Origin: Myxococcales bacterium
Lineage (GTDB): Bacteria; Myxococcota_A; Polyangia; Fen-1088
NCBI GenBank assembly: GCA_003170035.1
Contig: PMZX01000183.1
Coordinates: forward strand, 1 to 5,720
Direction: 5' to 3'
Length of the DNA stretch: 5,720 nucleotides
Positions 1 through 5,720 of this stretch are shown one piece after another. Both the position numbers and the translations under genes were made by a program. The notes below the pieces were generated by a model. It did no database searches and was not told where the DNA came from. It saw nothing but the letters and a program-made list of their open reading frames with translations. The first letter of the stretch is position 1, and each line of letters opens with the position of its first letter.

Positions 1-414
1 GCGATCGATTCCTTCCGCGACTACCTCAACAAGGCCAAGAATCTTCCGGCAAACGAGCAGAAGGAGATCGAAGGCTATATCGCCGACATGGAGGCCCTAA
101 AGGAGCGGCAAGCGGCCGAGAAGGCGCAGGCGCCCGCGCGGCCGACCGAGGCAGCGGCAGCCGCGCTGCCGCCTGTGGCGCCCACCCCGAACCTGCAGCC
201 CGCGCAGCCTGCGACCGAGACGCAGCTCATCGCCGAGAAACCCGCCCCCGCGCCTGAGTCACCGCCTTTCTACAAACGCGGCTGGTTCTGGGGCGTGGCC
301 GCAGGCGTGGTGGCTGCCGCTGTTGTCGGCGGCCTGTATGCCGGCGGCGTGCTCAAGTCATCCGACGACTGCACGGGTCGTGTCTGTAAGACTGCTGTCT
401 CGGGAGGTCACTAG
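1..414 (+). CDS. C-terminal part of a membrane-anchored, probably TPR-containing protein (5' truncated)
   Basis: The frame is open from the first base and ends at TAG 412-414, so 137 residues are visible and the start lies outside the window; the internal ATG at 88 is not the start. Visible residues 1-40 look like the last helices of a tetratricopeptide-type array (FRDYL near 5-9, then EIEGYIADMEAL and a charged helix). Residues 41-89 are a Pro/Ala/Glu linker. Residues 90-93 (FYKR) lead into a Trp-containing Gly/Ala/Val membrane segment at about 94-118, and a short tail with two Cys (124, 129) follows. This order (repeats, Pro/Ala linker, aromatic anchor) is common in myxobacterial TPR or PEGA-type envelope proteins. 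From that I infer a single-pass membrane protein with a protein-binding domain. The TPR assignment is tentative because most of the protein is missing. The stop lies 2 bases before the next start, which implies co-transcription. Confidence 0.75.
   Translation, partial: AIDSFRDYLNKAKNLPANEQKEIEGYIADMEALKERQAAEKAQAPARPTEAAAAALPPVAPTPNLQPAQPATETQLIAEKPAPAPESPPFYKRGWFWGVAAGVVAAAVVGGLYAGGVLKSSDDCTGRVCKTAVSGGH
402..408 (+). promoter_or_regulatory. Shine-Dalgarno site for the propeller lipoprotein
   Basis: The sequence GGGAGGT sits 8 bases before the ATG at 417 and inside the last codons of the upstream gene. It is the best ribosome-binding site in the window. It fixes the lipoprotein start at 417, which also gives a proper signal peptide. 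Confidence 0.8.
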
Positions 415-416
415 CC

Positions 417-2552
417 ATGCTTTCGCTCCGAGCCCGCCTTGCATTCCCGACGCTGTTCTTGGCCGCCGGCCTTTGCTTGGTGGCCTGTTCCAAGGACGAT
501 AGAACCGCCGTGCTGGTCAATGTCACCCTGGACACCAGCGCGATCAAGCCCGGCACCGTCGTCCTTGACACGGTTGCTATTGTTGTCAGCCGCGGGACCG
601 CCAAGTTCACCAGCGAGTTTCCCTGGTCAGGGAGTGGCACGCTCAAGGCTACACTCTTGCTACCCGCCCCGGCAGCCGGGGACGATACCCTCGATGTGCA
701 GGGCACCTATCAAGGGACAGTGACTGCGACCCCGACCGCGCCGTTGGCAGGGATCAAAATTCAGGCAGGCAAGGCCACTGGACCCATTGCGGTGGTTCTC
801 AAGGCGGTCCCGGTCATCGTCGATGGCGGGGCCGACGCCTTGCCGAGCGACGGACCCGGACCCGACCTGGCAGCGGGACCTGAAGCGGGCAAGCCCGAAG
901 CCGGCGTGACTGCGGACGCGCGTATCGATGAACCAGGAGCGGAGGCAGCGGCGCCCGATGCTCCTGTTCCGTCCGATGGGGCGCAACCGGTCGATGTCGG
1001 GCCGTCGTCCGACGTGGTGCAACCGATCGATGTCAAGCCGTCGTCCGACAGTCTGCAACTGTCCGATGTCGCCGACGCTGGCGCGGACGTGCCGCAGCCA
1101 ACCGAGGTTGGCGCGGATGCGCGACAGCCAACCGATGCGGTCGAGGACGGGCCACGACCAACCGATGCGGTCGTGGCTGGCGCCGACACGGGCGGGGACA
1201 GCTTCCTGGGGCCTGCCTGGCAGCCGGTCGAGAATGCCCAGTACGATCCACAGGATCCCCTCGGCTCCAGCGTCGGCTACCCAAATGCGCTCGCGGTGGC
1301 GGTCGACCCGGTCAAGGAGCATGTGTACGTGATGTGGATCGATTGGGTGGCAGCGGCGGTGAATGTGCGGCGCTGGAACCGAACCACCACTTCGTGGGAG
1401 CAGACCCAGACGCTGGAAGACAACGGCAACGGTGATCCCCGGGATCCGCAGATCGGCGTGGATGGCGCAGGCCATGTCACCGCGACCTGGTTCCACTACG
1501 AGCCGACGGACACGACCCTGCTCGGCGTTCGGTCGTCGCAATCGACCGACGGCGTGTCCTGGTCGACACCGGCGCGCATTACTCCCAATAGACAGGTGGC
1601 GGAGGCAAGCCTGGCCGTGGCTCGCAATGGCACCGCCCGCCTGGCCTTCACGGTGTGGGACTCCGATAACCACTACACCCCAACGCTCTACTCGGCCTAC
1701 TACGACGGGACGACCTGGACGGCGGGCCCGGATGCGCTAGCCGCTCAGCCTGACGTCTCGTCGCCGTCCTACCCGAACCCGAGTGTGGCGATCAGCGACC
1801 AAGGCAGCGGCATCATTCTTTTTACTCAAATGGACGACCAACTCAACGATAGTGTTGCGGTTGCTACCTTTGCGGGAACGACTCTGGATCCGTACATACT
1901 GCTCGACAGCAACGTCTCGAACAACATTGAGGAGCGGGCTGTTGCGGTGAACCGGAGCGGACAGGGCGTGGTGGTGTGGGGCGACAGCAATGGCGCGATG
2001 CTGCGCTCCTACTCGCCATCCACGAAGACGTGGACTGCGGCGCGAAACATTGGGAACGTGGGCCTCTATTATCCGCGCGTGGTCGTGGCAGAGGACGGGA
2101 CTGTGACCGTGGCCTGGTCCCAGTGGGTGGATACCTCGTACAATGTGTGGACCCTGGAAGGCACGGTGAGCGGAAACTGGACCGCGCCTCTGCCGCTCGA
2201 GCAAGACAACCTGTCGATCCCAAACAACCAGTACGCAAGCGAGACCACGGAAACGCTGCCCTATCCCTCGCTTGCGGTGGATGGCGCCGGCAACGTTCTG
2301 GCGCTCTGGCTCAAGAAAACCAAAGACACCCCCACACACGAATTTGCGGTCGAAGCTCGGCGCAAGCTGGCTGGCAAGGCGAATGACTGGCAGCCGACGA
2401 CAGAGCTGGCGAGGAAATCCGTACTCGTGCCCGTTTGGCCATCATTGGCCGTAGGTGACTATGGCCTGGGTGCGGCCAGCTACTTCTGGGCCAACCCCGG
2501 TACTACCTCCCTGCCTGACTCGCATACGGTCTTCGTATCCTTGTTCCGATAG
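417..2552 (+). CDS. Lipoprotein with repeat-rich tether and eight-repeat beta-propeller-like domain
   Basis: This is a 711-residue secreted lipoprotein of unknown specific function. Residues 1-23 are a signal peptide (Arg at 5 and 7, hydrophobic core 8-22) ending in a lipobox LVAC with Cys24. Ser at +2 fits outer-membrane sorting under the E. coli rule, which may not hold here. Residues 30-134 are a Thr/Val-rich, probably beta-sandwich region. Residues 135-265 are a Pro/Ala/Asp/Gly tether with almost no Lys or Arg, containing tandem units built on QP(T/I/V)D. Residues 266-711 hold eight copies of a P-x-(L/V)-A-V-x-x-x-G-x(n)-W-like motif, starting near 289, 344, 397, 455, 507, 553, 617 and 675. 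Each is followed by a (D/N/T)-G-x-(T/S)-W-like outer strand, for example around 378-382 and 430-434. The latter resembles degenerate Asp-boxes of BNR/sialidase-type propellers. No sialidase catalytic set is recognisable, so binding or a structural role is likelier than catalysis. The start is fixed by the SD at 402-408. It is probably co-transcribed with the genes on both sides. Confidence 0.85.
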   Translation: MLSLRARLAFPTLFLAAGLCLVACSKDDRTAVLVNVTLDTSAIKPGTVVLDTVAIVVSRGTAKFTSEFPWSGSGTLKATLLLPAPAAGDDTLDVQGTYQGTVTATPTAPLAGIKIQAGKATGPIAVVLKAVPVIVDGGADALPSDGPGPDLAAGPEAGKPEAGVTADARIDEPGAEAAAPDAPVPSDGAQPVDVGPSSDVVQPIDVKPSSDSLQLSDVADAGADVPQPTEVGADARQPTDAVEDGPRPTDAVVAGADTGGDSFLGPAWQPVENAQYDPQDPLGSSVGYPNALAVAVDPVKEHVYVMWIDWVAAAVNVRRWNRTTTSWEQTQTLEDNGNGDPRDPQIGVDGAGHVTATWFHYEPTDTTLLGVRSSQSTDGVSWSTPARITPNRQVAEASLAVARNGTARLAFTVWDSDNHYTPTLYSAYYDGTTWTAGPDALAAQPDVSSPSYPNPSVAISDQGSGIILFTQMDDQLNDSVAVATFAGTTLDPYILLDSNVSNNIEERAVAVNRSGQGVVVWGDSNGAMLRSYSPSTKTWTAARNIGNVGLYYPRVVVAEDGTVTVAWSQWVDTSYNVWTLEGTVSGNWTAPLPLEQDNLSIPNNQYASETTETLPYPSLAVDGAGNVLALWLKKTKDTPTHEFAVEARRKLAGKANDWQPTTELARKSVLVPVWPSLAVGDYGLGAASYFWANPGTTSLPDSHTVFVSLFR
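984..1091 (+). repeat. Three 36-base tandem units in the lipoprotein tether
   Basis: Units begin at 984, 1020 and 1056 (Gln190, Gln202 and Gln214 of the lipoprotein). The first two share a nearly identical 30-base core with the endings GTCGATGT-type and CCGTCGTCCGAC. The third is diverged but keeps the CAAC...GATGTC frame. Each unit encodes about 12 residues of the form QPxDVxPSSDxx. The lengths are multiples of three, so copy-number change would keep the frame. Confidence 0.75.
1095..1180 (+). repeat. Three 30-base tandem units in the lipoprotein tether
   Basis: Units begin at 1095, 1125 and 1155 (residues 227, 237 and 247) and encode (Q/R)PT(D/E)-based 10-residue units. A 16-base stretch, CCAACCGATGCGGTCG, is repeated exactly at 1128-1143 and 1158-1173. 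The block directly follows the 36-base units and shares the same QPxD core, so the whole tether probably grew by slippage or unequal duplication. Confidence 0.75.
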
Positions 2553-2593
2553 AGTTGTGCCCGTCGCGGTTGCCGGGTACGTTACTGTCGTCG

Positions 2594-5032
2594 ATGGCCC
2601 CGCACGAGTCGTTCACTGCCCGCTATTGTCGTTTTGTCTCCCGCCGCGCCGGCACAATCCTGGCCGCGGCGGCCGTCTTGTTCATCGTCGCCGCGCTGCT
2701 GGCCTCGCACCTGGATCTGCGTACGTCGTTTTCCGAGCTTCTGCCCAGCGACGATCCCGGCGTGGTGGCACTGACCAAGACGCAAGAGCGCATGGGCGAC
2801 ATGTCCCTGCTCCTCGTCGGTATCCGCTCGCCCGACCGCGCCGCCAACCTCCGCTACGCGGATCTTGTGACACGCAAGCTGCAGGCCTTGCCCAAGAGCG
2901 TGGTGGAGTTCGTCGCCTACAACGTGCGCGACCTGCGCTCGTTCTTCAAAGACAACAAGTGGCTCTACGCCAGCGAGGCCGATCTGACCGAGATCCGCGA
3001 TCGCTTGCGCCACGAGATCACCAAGCGCAAGAATCCCTTGCTGGTCGATCTGGGCGACGACGAGACGGTCGAGCAGATGAAGGACCGCCTGACCAAGCGG
3101 GACTGGTTGAACGACCGCTTCCCCGAGGGCGTGTTCAGCAACCAGGACGGCACCTATGTCTGGGTGGCGGCCTTGCCGCCCGGGGGCGTGTTCGGCGAGC
3201 GAGCGGGCGAGGCCATCTTCCAGGCGGCCCACCAGATCATCAAGGACAACGACCCGCGCGGGTTCCACAGCGAGATGGTGGCGCACGTGGGAGGCCCGGT
3301 GGCCACCCTGATTGCCACGCGCGCGGCGGTGGAACGCGACATCGTGTGGGTCACGGTCACCTGTCTGCTCATCGTGGCTGCCTCGCTGTGGGTCTACTTC
3401 CGTCGCTTCCGCGCCGTGCCGCTGGTCGGCGTCTCGGCGGTGATCGGCACGGTGATGGCTTTTGCCATGGCCGAGTTGCTTTTCGGCTACGTCAACTCGT
3501 CGACCGCGTTCCTGGGCTCGATCATCCTGGGCAACGGCATCAACTACGGCATCATCCTCATCTCCCGCTACCAGGAACTGCGCGCTGAAGGGCTGGCCAC
3601 GCATGAAGCCCTAGAGAAAGCCCTGGCTGGCGTGATGCGCGGCACCGGAGTGGCAGCGGTGTGTGCGTCGGCCGCCTACGCCACGCTGATGCTGACTAGC
3701 TTCCGCGGCTTCTACCAGTTCGGCGTGATGGCGGCCTTCGGGCAGATCTTTTGCTGGCTGCTCACCTTCAGCGTCCTGCCCGCCCTGTTCTTTGTCATCG
3801 ACCGCCAGACTGGCAACCGCAGCGAGCAGGATAAGCCGCCATTCAGCCTCGCCTTCTTGCGGCCGCTGCTCGGCAAGCACCCCGGTGCCGTCACTCTGGT
3901 GGCCGGCCTGCTCACCGCCCTGTGCGGCTACGGCCTCCTGCACTTCGTAGACGCGCCCTTCGAGTACGACTTCCGCAAGCTCAACGCGAAACTGGATTCC
4001 ACCGAGGATGACCAGGCCTTCAACCGCAGCATGGAGTCTCTCTTCGGCCGGTGGCCTTCTCCCACCATCGTCCTGGCCGATTCACGGGCCGAGACCGAGT
4101 CCATCCGCCGGGCCATCAAGAAGCAGGATCGGGCCACCGGCTACAAGCGGGTCATCGGTCAGATCGTCACCGTGTACGATCTTCTGCCGGGCACGCCCGA
4201 GGTGCAGGGGCGCAAGCTCGAGCTGCTGGCCAAGATCCGCAAGCTGACCCACGACCCCGCCCTCGACGTGCTGACGGCTGACGAGCGAAAACAGATCGAC
4301 GCCCTCGACCCACCCACCCGCCTGCACCTGCTCACCCCCGAGGAGCTGCCGGCGCTGGCGCGGCGGCCGTTCACCGAGGCGAATGGGACAGTGGGCCGGG
4401 TTGTGTTGGTCTACCCGGTCGAGCAAGGGCTGTCGGTGTGGAATGGCAAGGACCTTCTGCGCATTGCCCATGTCCTGCAGGTGATCAACCTGGACGACGG
4501 CAAGACCATCGATACCTCGGGCAGCGCCGTGGTCTTCTCCGCCATGATCCGCTCGGTCCTGCACGATGGCCCCCTGGCCACTGCCGCCGCCCTGCTCGCC
4601 GTGCTTGTCCTCATCCTGCTCATCATGCGACCCCTGTCGTCGGCGGGCGCAGCTATCGCGACGCTGCTGGCGGGCGTGAGCTGGATGTTGGGCGTGGCGG
4701 GCTTATTTGGGGTGAGGATTACCTTCCTGAACTTCATTGCCCTGCCCATCACTTTCGGAATCGGCGCCGAATATGGCCTCAACGTGGCGGTACGCTATCG
4801 CCAGGATCGCGACATGATCCACGCCGTGATCTCGACGGGCGCGGCGGTCGCGGTTTGCTCGTGGACCACCATCGTCGGCTATGGCTCGCTGCTCGCCGCG
4901 CGCAACCGGGCGCTGCAGGGTTTTGGCGCCATGGCCATTCTGGGCGAACTGGCGTGCATCACCGCGGCGATCCTGGCCCTGCCGGCCGCGCTGTTGTGGA
5001 TCGAACGACGCCGCAAAGCGCGGATGGACTGA
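2594..5032 (+). CDS. RND superfamily / MMPL-family transporter (HpnN-like exporter architecture)
   Basis: This is an 812-residue inner-membrane exporter with the two-fold RND layout of 1+5 and 1+5 membrane segments. TM1 is at about 19-40, followed by a periplasmic domain at 41-246 that opens with FSELLPSDDPG (46-56). TM2-TM6 lie at about 248-402, TM7 at 430-452, the second periplasmic domain at 453-655, and TM8-TM12 at about 660-803. The tail is short and basic. TM4 carries GNGINYGI (Asn317, Tyr318) with a following RYQE; TM10 carries FGIGAEYGL (Glu726, Tyr727) with RYRQ. These are the positions of the proton-relay Asp-Tyr pairs known in MmpL proteins, here Asn-Tyr and Glu-Tyr. MMPL/HpnN relatives move lipids or hydrophobic molecules using the proton gradient; the substrate here is unknown. 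I chose ATG 2594 because it gives a short basic leader before TM1. In-frame TTG codons at 2555 and 2570 are possible (825 residues from 2555), and none has a clear SD. It follows the lipoprotein by 41 bases with no terminator. Confidence 0.88.
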   Translation: MAPHESFTARYCRFVSRRAGTILAAAAVLFIVAALLASHLDLRTSFSELLPSDDPGVVALTKTQERMGDMSLLLVGIRSPDRAANLRYADLVTRKLQALPKSVVEFVAYNVRDLRSFFKDNKWLYASEADLTEIRDRLRHEITKRKNPLLVDLGDDETVEQMKDRLTKRDWLNDRFPEGVFSNQDGTYVWVAALPPGGVFGERAGEAIFQAAHQIIKDNDPRGFHSEMVAHVGGPVATLIATRAAVERDIVWVTVTCLLIVAASLWVYFRRFRAVPLVGVSAVIGTVMAFAMAELLFGYVNSSTAFLGSIILGNGINYGIILISRYQELRAEGLATHEALEKALAGVMRGTGVAAVCASAAYATLMLTSFRGFYQFGVMAAFGQIFCWLLTFSVLPALFFVIDRQTGNRSEQDKPPFSLAFLRPLLGKHPGAVTLVAGLLTALCGYGLLHFVDAPFEYDFRKLNAKLDSTEDDQAFNRSMESLFGRWPSPTIVLADSRAETESIRRAIKKQDRATGYKRVIGQIVTVYDLLPGTPEVQGRKLELLAKIRKLTHDPALDVLTADERKQIDALDPPTRLHLLTPEELPALARRPFTEANGTVGRVVLVYPVEQGLSVWNGKDLLRIAHVLQVINLDDGKTIDTSGSAVVFSAMIRSVLHDGPLATAAALLAVLVLILLIMRPLSSAGAAIATLLAGVSWMLGVAGLFGVRITFLNFIALPITFGIGAEYGLNVAVRYRQDRDMIHAVISTGAAVAVCSWTTIVGYGSLLAARNRALQGFGAMAILGELACITAAILALPAALLWIERRRKARMD

Positions 5033-5113
5033 GAGGGTTCGCTCCGCCCTTCGGCCCCCCACGCGAGTAGACGGCGATGGATTCGTCGGCACCTTCGGGC
5101 TAGAGTGCGGTTC

Positions 5114-5605
5114 ATGCGCAAGAAGGTGGAATCGAGGCGTCAGAGTTCGAGCGCAGAGCGACCGCAGTCGGCAGGTGCGCGCCAGGCGCATGCCGACATG
5201 CAGCCTGCAGCCAGAAGATCTTCCACGCCTGCGCCGGCAGCGGCTCCTGTGGAAAGCGAGCCCTGCAGCAAAACCCGTTGCAAGGGCGCGACCCGCTACG
5301 GCGATCCATGCCGGTTCTGGGCGTTGTCGGACAGTGAATTCTGCTACTGGTGCGAGCAAGCAGGGCGGCCCCGGTACCCGTTGCCCCGGCCCACTGGCGA
5401 GGCGGCTCGGGCTGCCAGCATCAAGGAGATCCACAAGAAGCGCTGCCAGGGCGTCACCGTGTTCGGCGACCAGTGCCGCTTCTGGGCGGTGGGCTCCGCC
5501 GACTACTGCCTGTGGTGTTCGGGCTCTAGGGATGAGAAATCAGGCACAACCGTGACCACCCCTGAGCACTCGGCCCTGGCCGTCACAGATCTACGTCACC
5601 GATAA
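5114..5605 (+). CDS. Small basic protein with duplicated Cys4 (putative zinc-binding) motif
   Basis: I do not recognise this 163-residue protein as a characterised family. Residues 1-50 are low-complexity, Arg/Ser/Ala/Pro-rich and probably disordered. Two copies of C-X9-C-X10-C-X2-C follow, with Cys at 56, 66, 77, 80 and at 111, 121, 132, 135. The copies share 13 of 25 residues, including GD before the second Cys and CRFWA after it, and are joined by a linker of about 30 residues. The tail from about 138 is polar. The spacing and the C-x-x-x-T-x-x-G-x-x-C-R pattern recall short bacterial and phage Cys3His modules of the type C..T..G..C...A....C..H, here with a final Cys in place of His. Metal binding is an inference; nucleic-acid or protein contact is possible. 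ATG 5114 has a weak GAG at 5103-5105; GTG 5105 is an in-frame alternative (166 residues). The frame is supported by the duplicated motif. The 3' end overlaps the convergent murQ-like gene by 23 bases. Confidence 0.7.
   Translation: MRKKVESRRQSSSAERPQSAGARQAHADMQPAARRSSTPAPAAAPVESEPCSKTRCKGATRYGDPCRFWALSDSEFCYWCEQAGRPRYPLPRPTGEAARAASIKEIHKKRCQGVTVFGDQCRFWAVGSADYCLWCSGSRDEKSGTTVTTPEHSALAVTDLRHR
5279..5518 (+). repeat. Two-copy internal duplication encoding the Cys4 module
   Basis: Two 75-base units, 5279-5353 and 5444-5518, each encode a 25-residue C-X9-C-X10-C-X2-C module, with start points 165 bases (55 codons) apart. The nucleotide sequences have diverged clearly while Cys spacing, GD, CRFWA and the Trp before the last Cys are kept. 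That pattern indicates an old duplication held by selection on the protein. Confidence 0.75.
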
Positions 5606-5720
5606 TCGCCCGCAGCAGGCCTTTGTGCTGGATCAGGAGCTCCCTGGCGCGAGCGGCGTTCACCCGCGCATGATGCATGACCAACGCAACCTTGGCACGG
5701 CCACCCGCTTTCTTGATCAG
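5583..5720 (-). CDS. murQ: N-acetylmuramic acid 6-phosphate etherase, C-terminal end (partial)
   Basis: On the minus strand the frame is open from the window edge at 5720 to TGA (complement of 5583-5585), giving the last 45 residues. The start lies beyond the window. The visible residues include AGGRAKVALVM, then a helix with AARARELL, then HKGLLRAII and a short tail. This matches the pattern I recall for the MurQ C-terminus (A-x-x-x-AK-x-A-x-x-M, A-x-x-LL-x-x-H-x-G-x-LR), the small helical domain after the SIS domain. MurQ cleaves the D-lactyl ether of MurNAc 6-phosphate to GlcNAc 6-phosphate in cytoplasmic cell-wall recycling. The catalytic SIS domain is not in the window, so the call rests on this tail alone. 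It is convergent with, and overlaps by 23 bases, the Cys4-motif gene. Confidence 0.72.
   Translation of the reverse strand: MIKKAGGRAKVALVMHHARVNAARARELLIQHKGLLRAIIGDVDL

Noticed and set aside
667..681. Perfect hairpin, CCCCGG with a 3-base loop and CCGGGG
   Set aside because: It lies inside the lipoprotein coding region, has no T-run after it, and is expected by chance at this GC content.
984..1180. CRISPR-like array
   Set aside because: The repeats are in-frame multiples of three without unique spacers, and encode a Pro/Asp-rich tether.
1434..1446. Interrupted palindrome GATCCC-C-GGGATC
   Set aside because: It is short, within coding sequence, and has no second copy or operator-like context.
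660..1673. Long minus-strand open frame of about 337 codons opposite the lipoprotein gene
   Set aside because: It is Arg/His/Gly-rich with no domain pattern. It is a typical antisense shadow of a high-GC gene, and the plus strand has a signal peptide, tether and repeats.
2455..3588. Plus-strand open frame of about 377 codons overlapping the lipoprotein end and the transporter start
   Set aside because: It is an Arg/Gly/His-rich out-of-frame product with no membrane segments, while the transporter frame shows clear RND topology.
2582..3604. Minus-strand open frame of about 340 codons opposite the transporter
   Set aside because: Its composition is that of an antisense shadow, with no motif and no start context.
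5033..5113. Search for a terminator or promoter between the transporter and the Cys4-motif gene
   Set aside because: I saw only repeated CTTCGG-type bits and no stable stem with a T-run, and no convincing -35/-10 pair, so nothing was annotated.
4703..5434. Minus-strand open frame of about 243 codons spanning the transporter end and the Cys4-motif gene
   Set aside because: It crosses two better-supported plus-strand genes and is Arg/Ala-rich without any domain pattern.
4881..5555. Plus-strand open frame of about 224 codons crossing the gap between the transporter and the Cys4-motif gene
   Set aside because: It is out of frame with both the TM12 sequence and the duplicated Cys modules; its product is Arg/Ala/Ser-rich with no pattern.

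Overview
The window reads as high-GC bacterial chromosome. Its style suggests a myxobacterium-like member of the Myxococcota (formerly Deltaproteobacteria). The reasons are a TPR-type protein ending in a Pro/Ala-rich linker and a Trp-rich membrane anchor, a large lipoprotein with a Pro/Asp/Ala tether, and strong G/C preference at third codon positions. This assignment is an impression from protein style; there is no rRNA or marker gene to confirm it. I see no mobile element, CRISPR array, tRNA or rRNA.

Layout. Positions 1-414 (+) are the 3' end of a gene for a membrane-anchored protein, probably with TPR repeats upstream of the window. Two bases later, behind a good Shine-Dalgarno, comes a 711-residue lipoprotein (417-2552, +). 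It has a lipobox Cys24, a small N-terminal beta-rich region, an acidic Pro/Ala/Asp tether with tandem 12- and 10-residue units, and a C-terminal domain with eight copies of a propeller-blade motif. After 41 bases without a visible terminator comes a 12-TM RND/MMPL-family transporter (2594-5032, +). These three genes are probably one transcription unit.

After a 72-70-base gap (depending on the start used below) lies a small gene (5114-5605, +) for a protein with two copies of an exactly spaced C-X9-C-X10-C-X2-C motif, a probable metal-binding module. It converges on, and overlaps by 23 bases, the 3' end of a minus-strand gene (5583-5720). The last 45 residues of that gene match the C-terminus of N-acetylmuramic acid 6-phosphate etherase (MurQ).

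How the genes may work together: the first three products are all envelope proteins, namely a membrane-anchored scaffold, a surface or periplasmic propeller lipoprotein, and an inner-membrane lipid/hydrophobe-type exporter. A joint envelope role is plausible but is inferred from spacing only. The Cys-motif gene and the etherase show no functional tie to that unit. No clear-cut new system is visible. The most unusual points are the altered proton-relay residues in the transporter, the eight-fold propeller lipoprotein paired with it, and the duplicated Cys4 protein.
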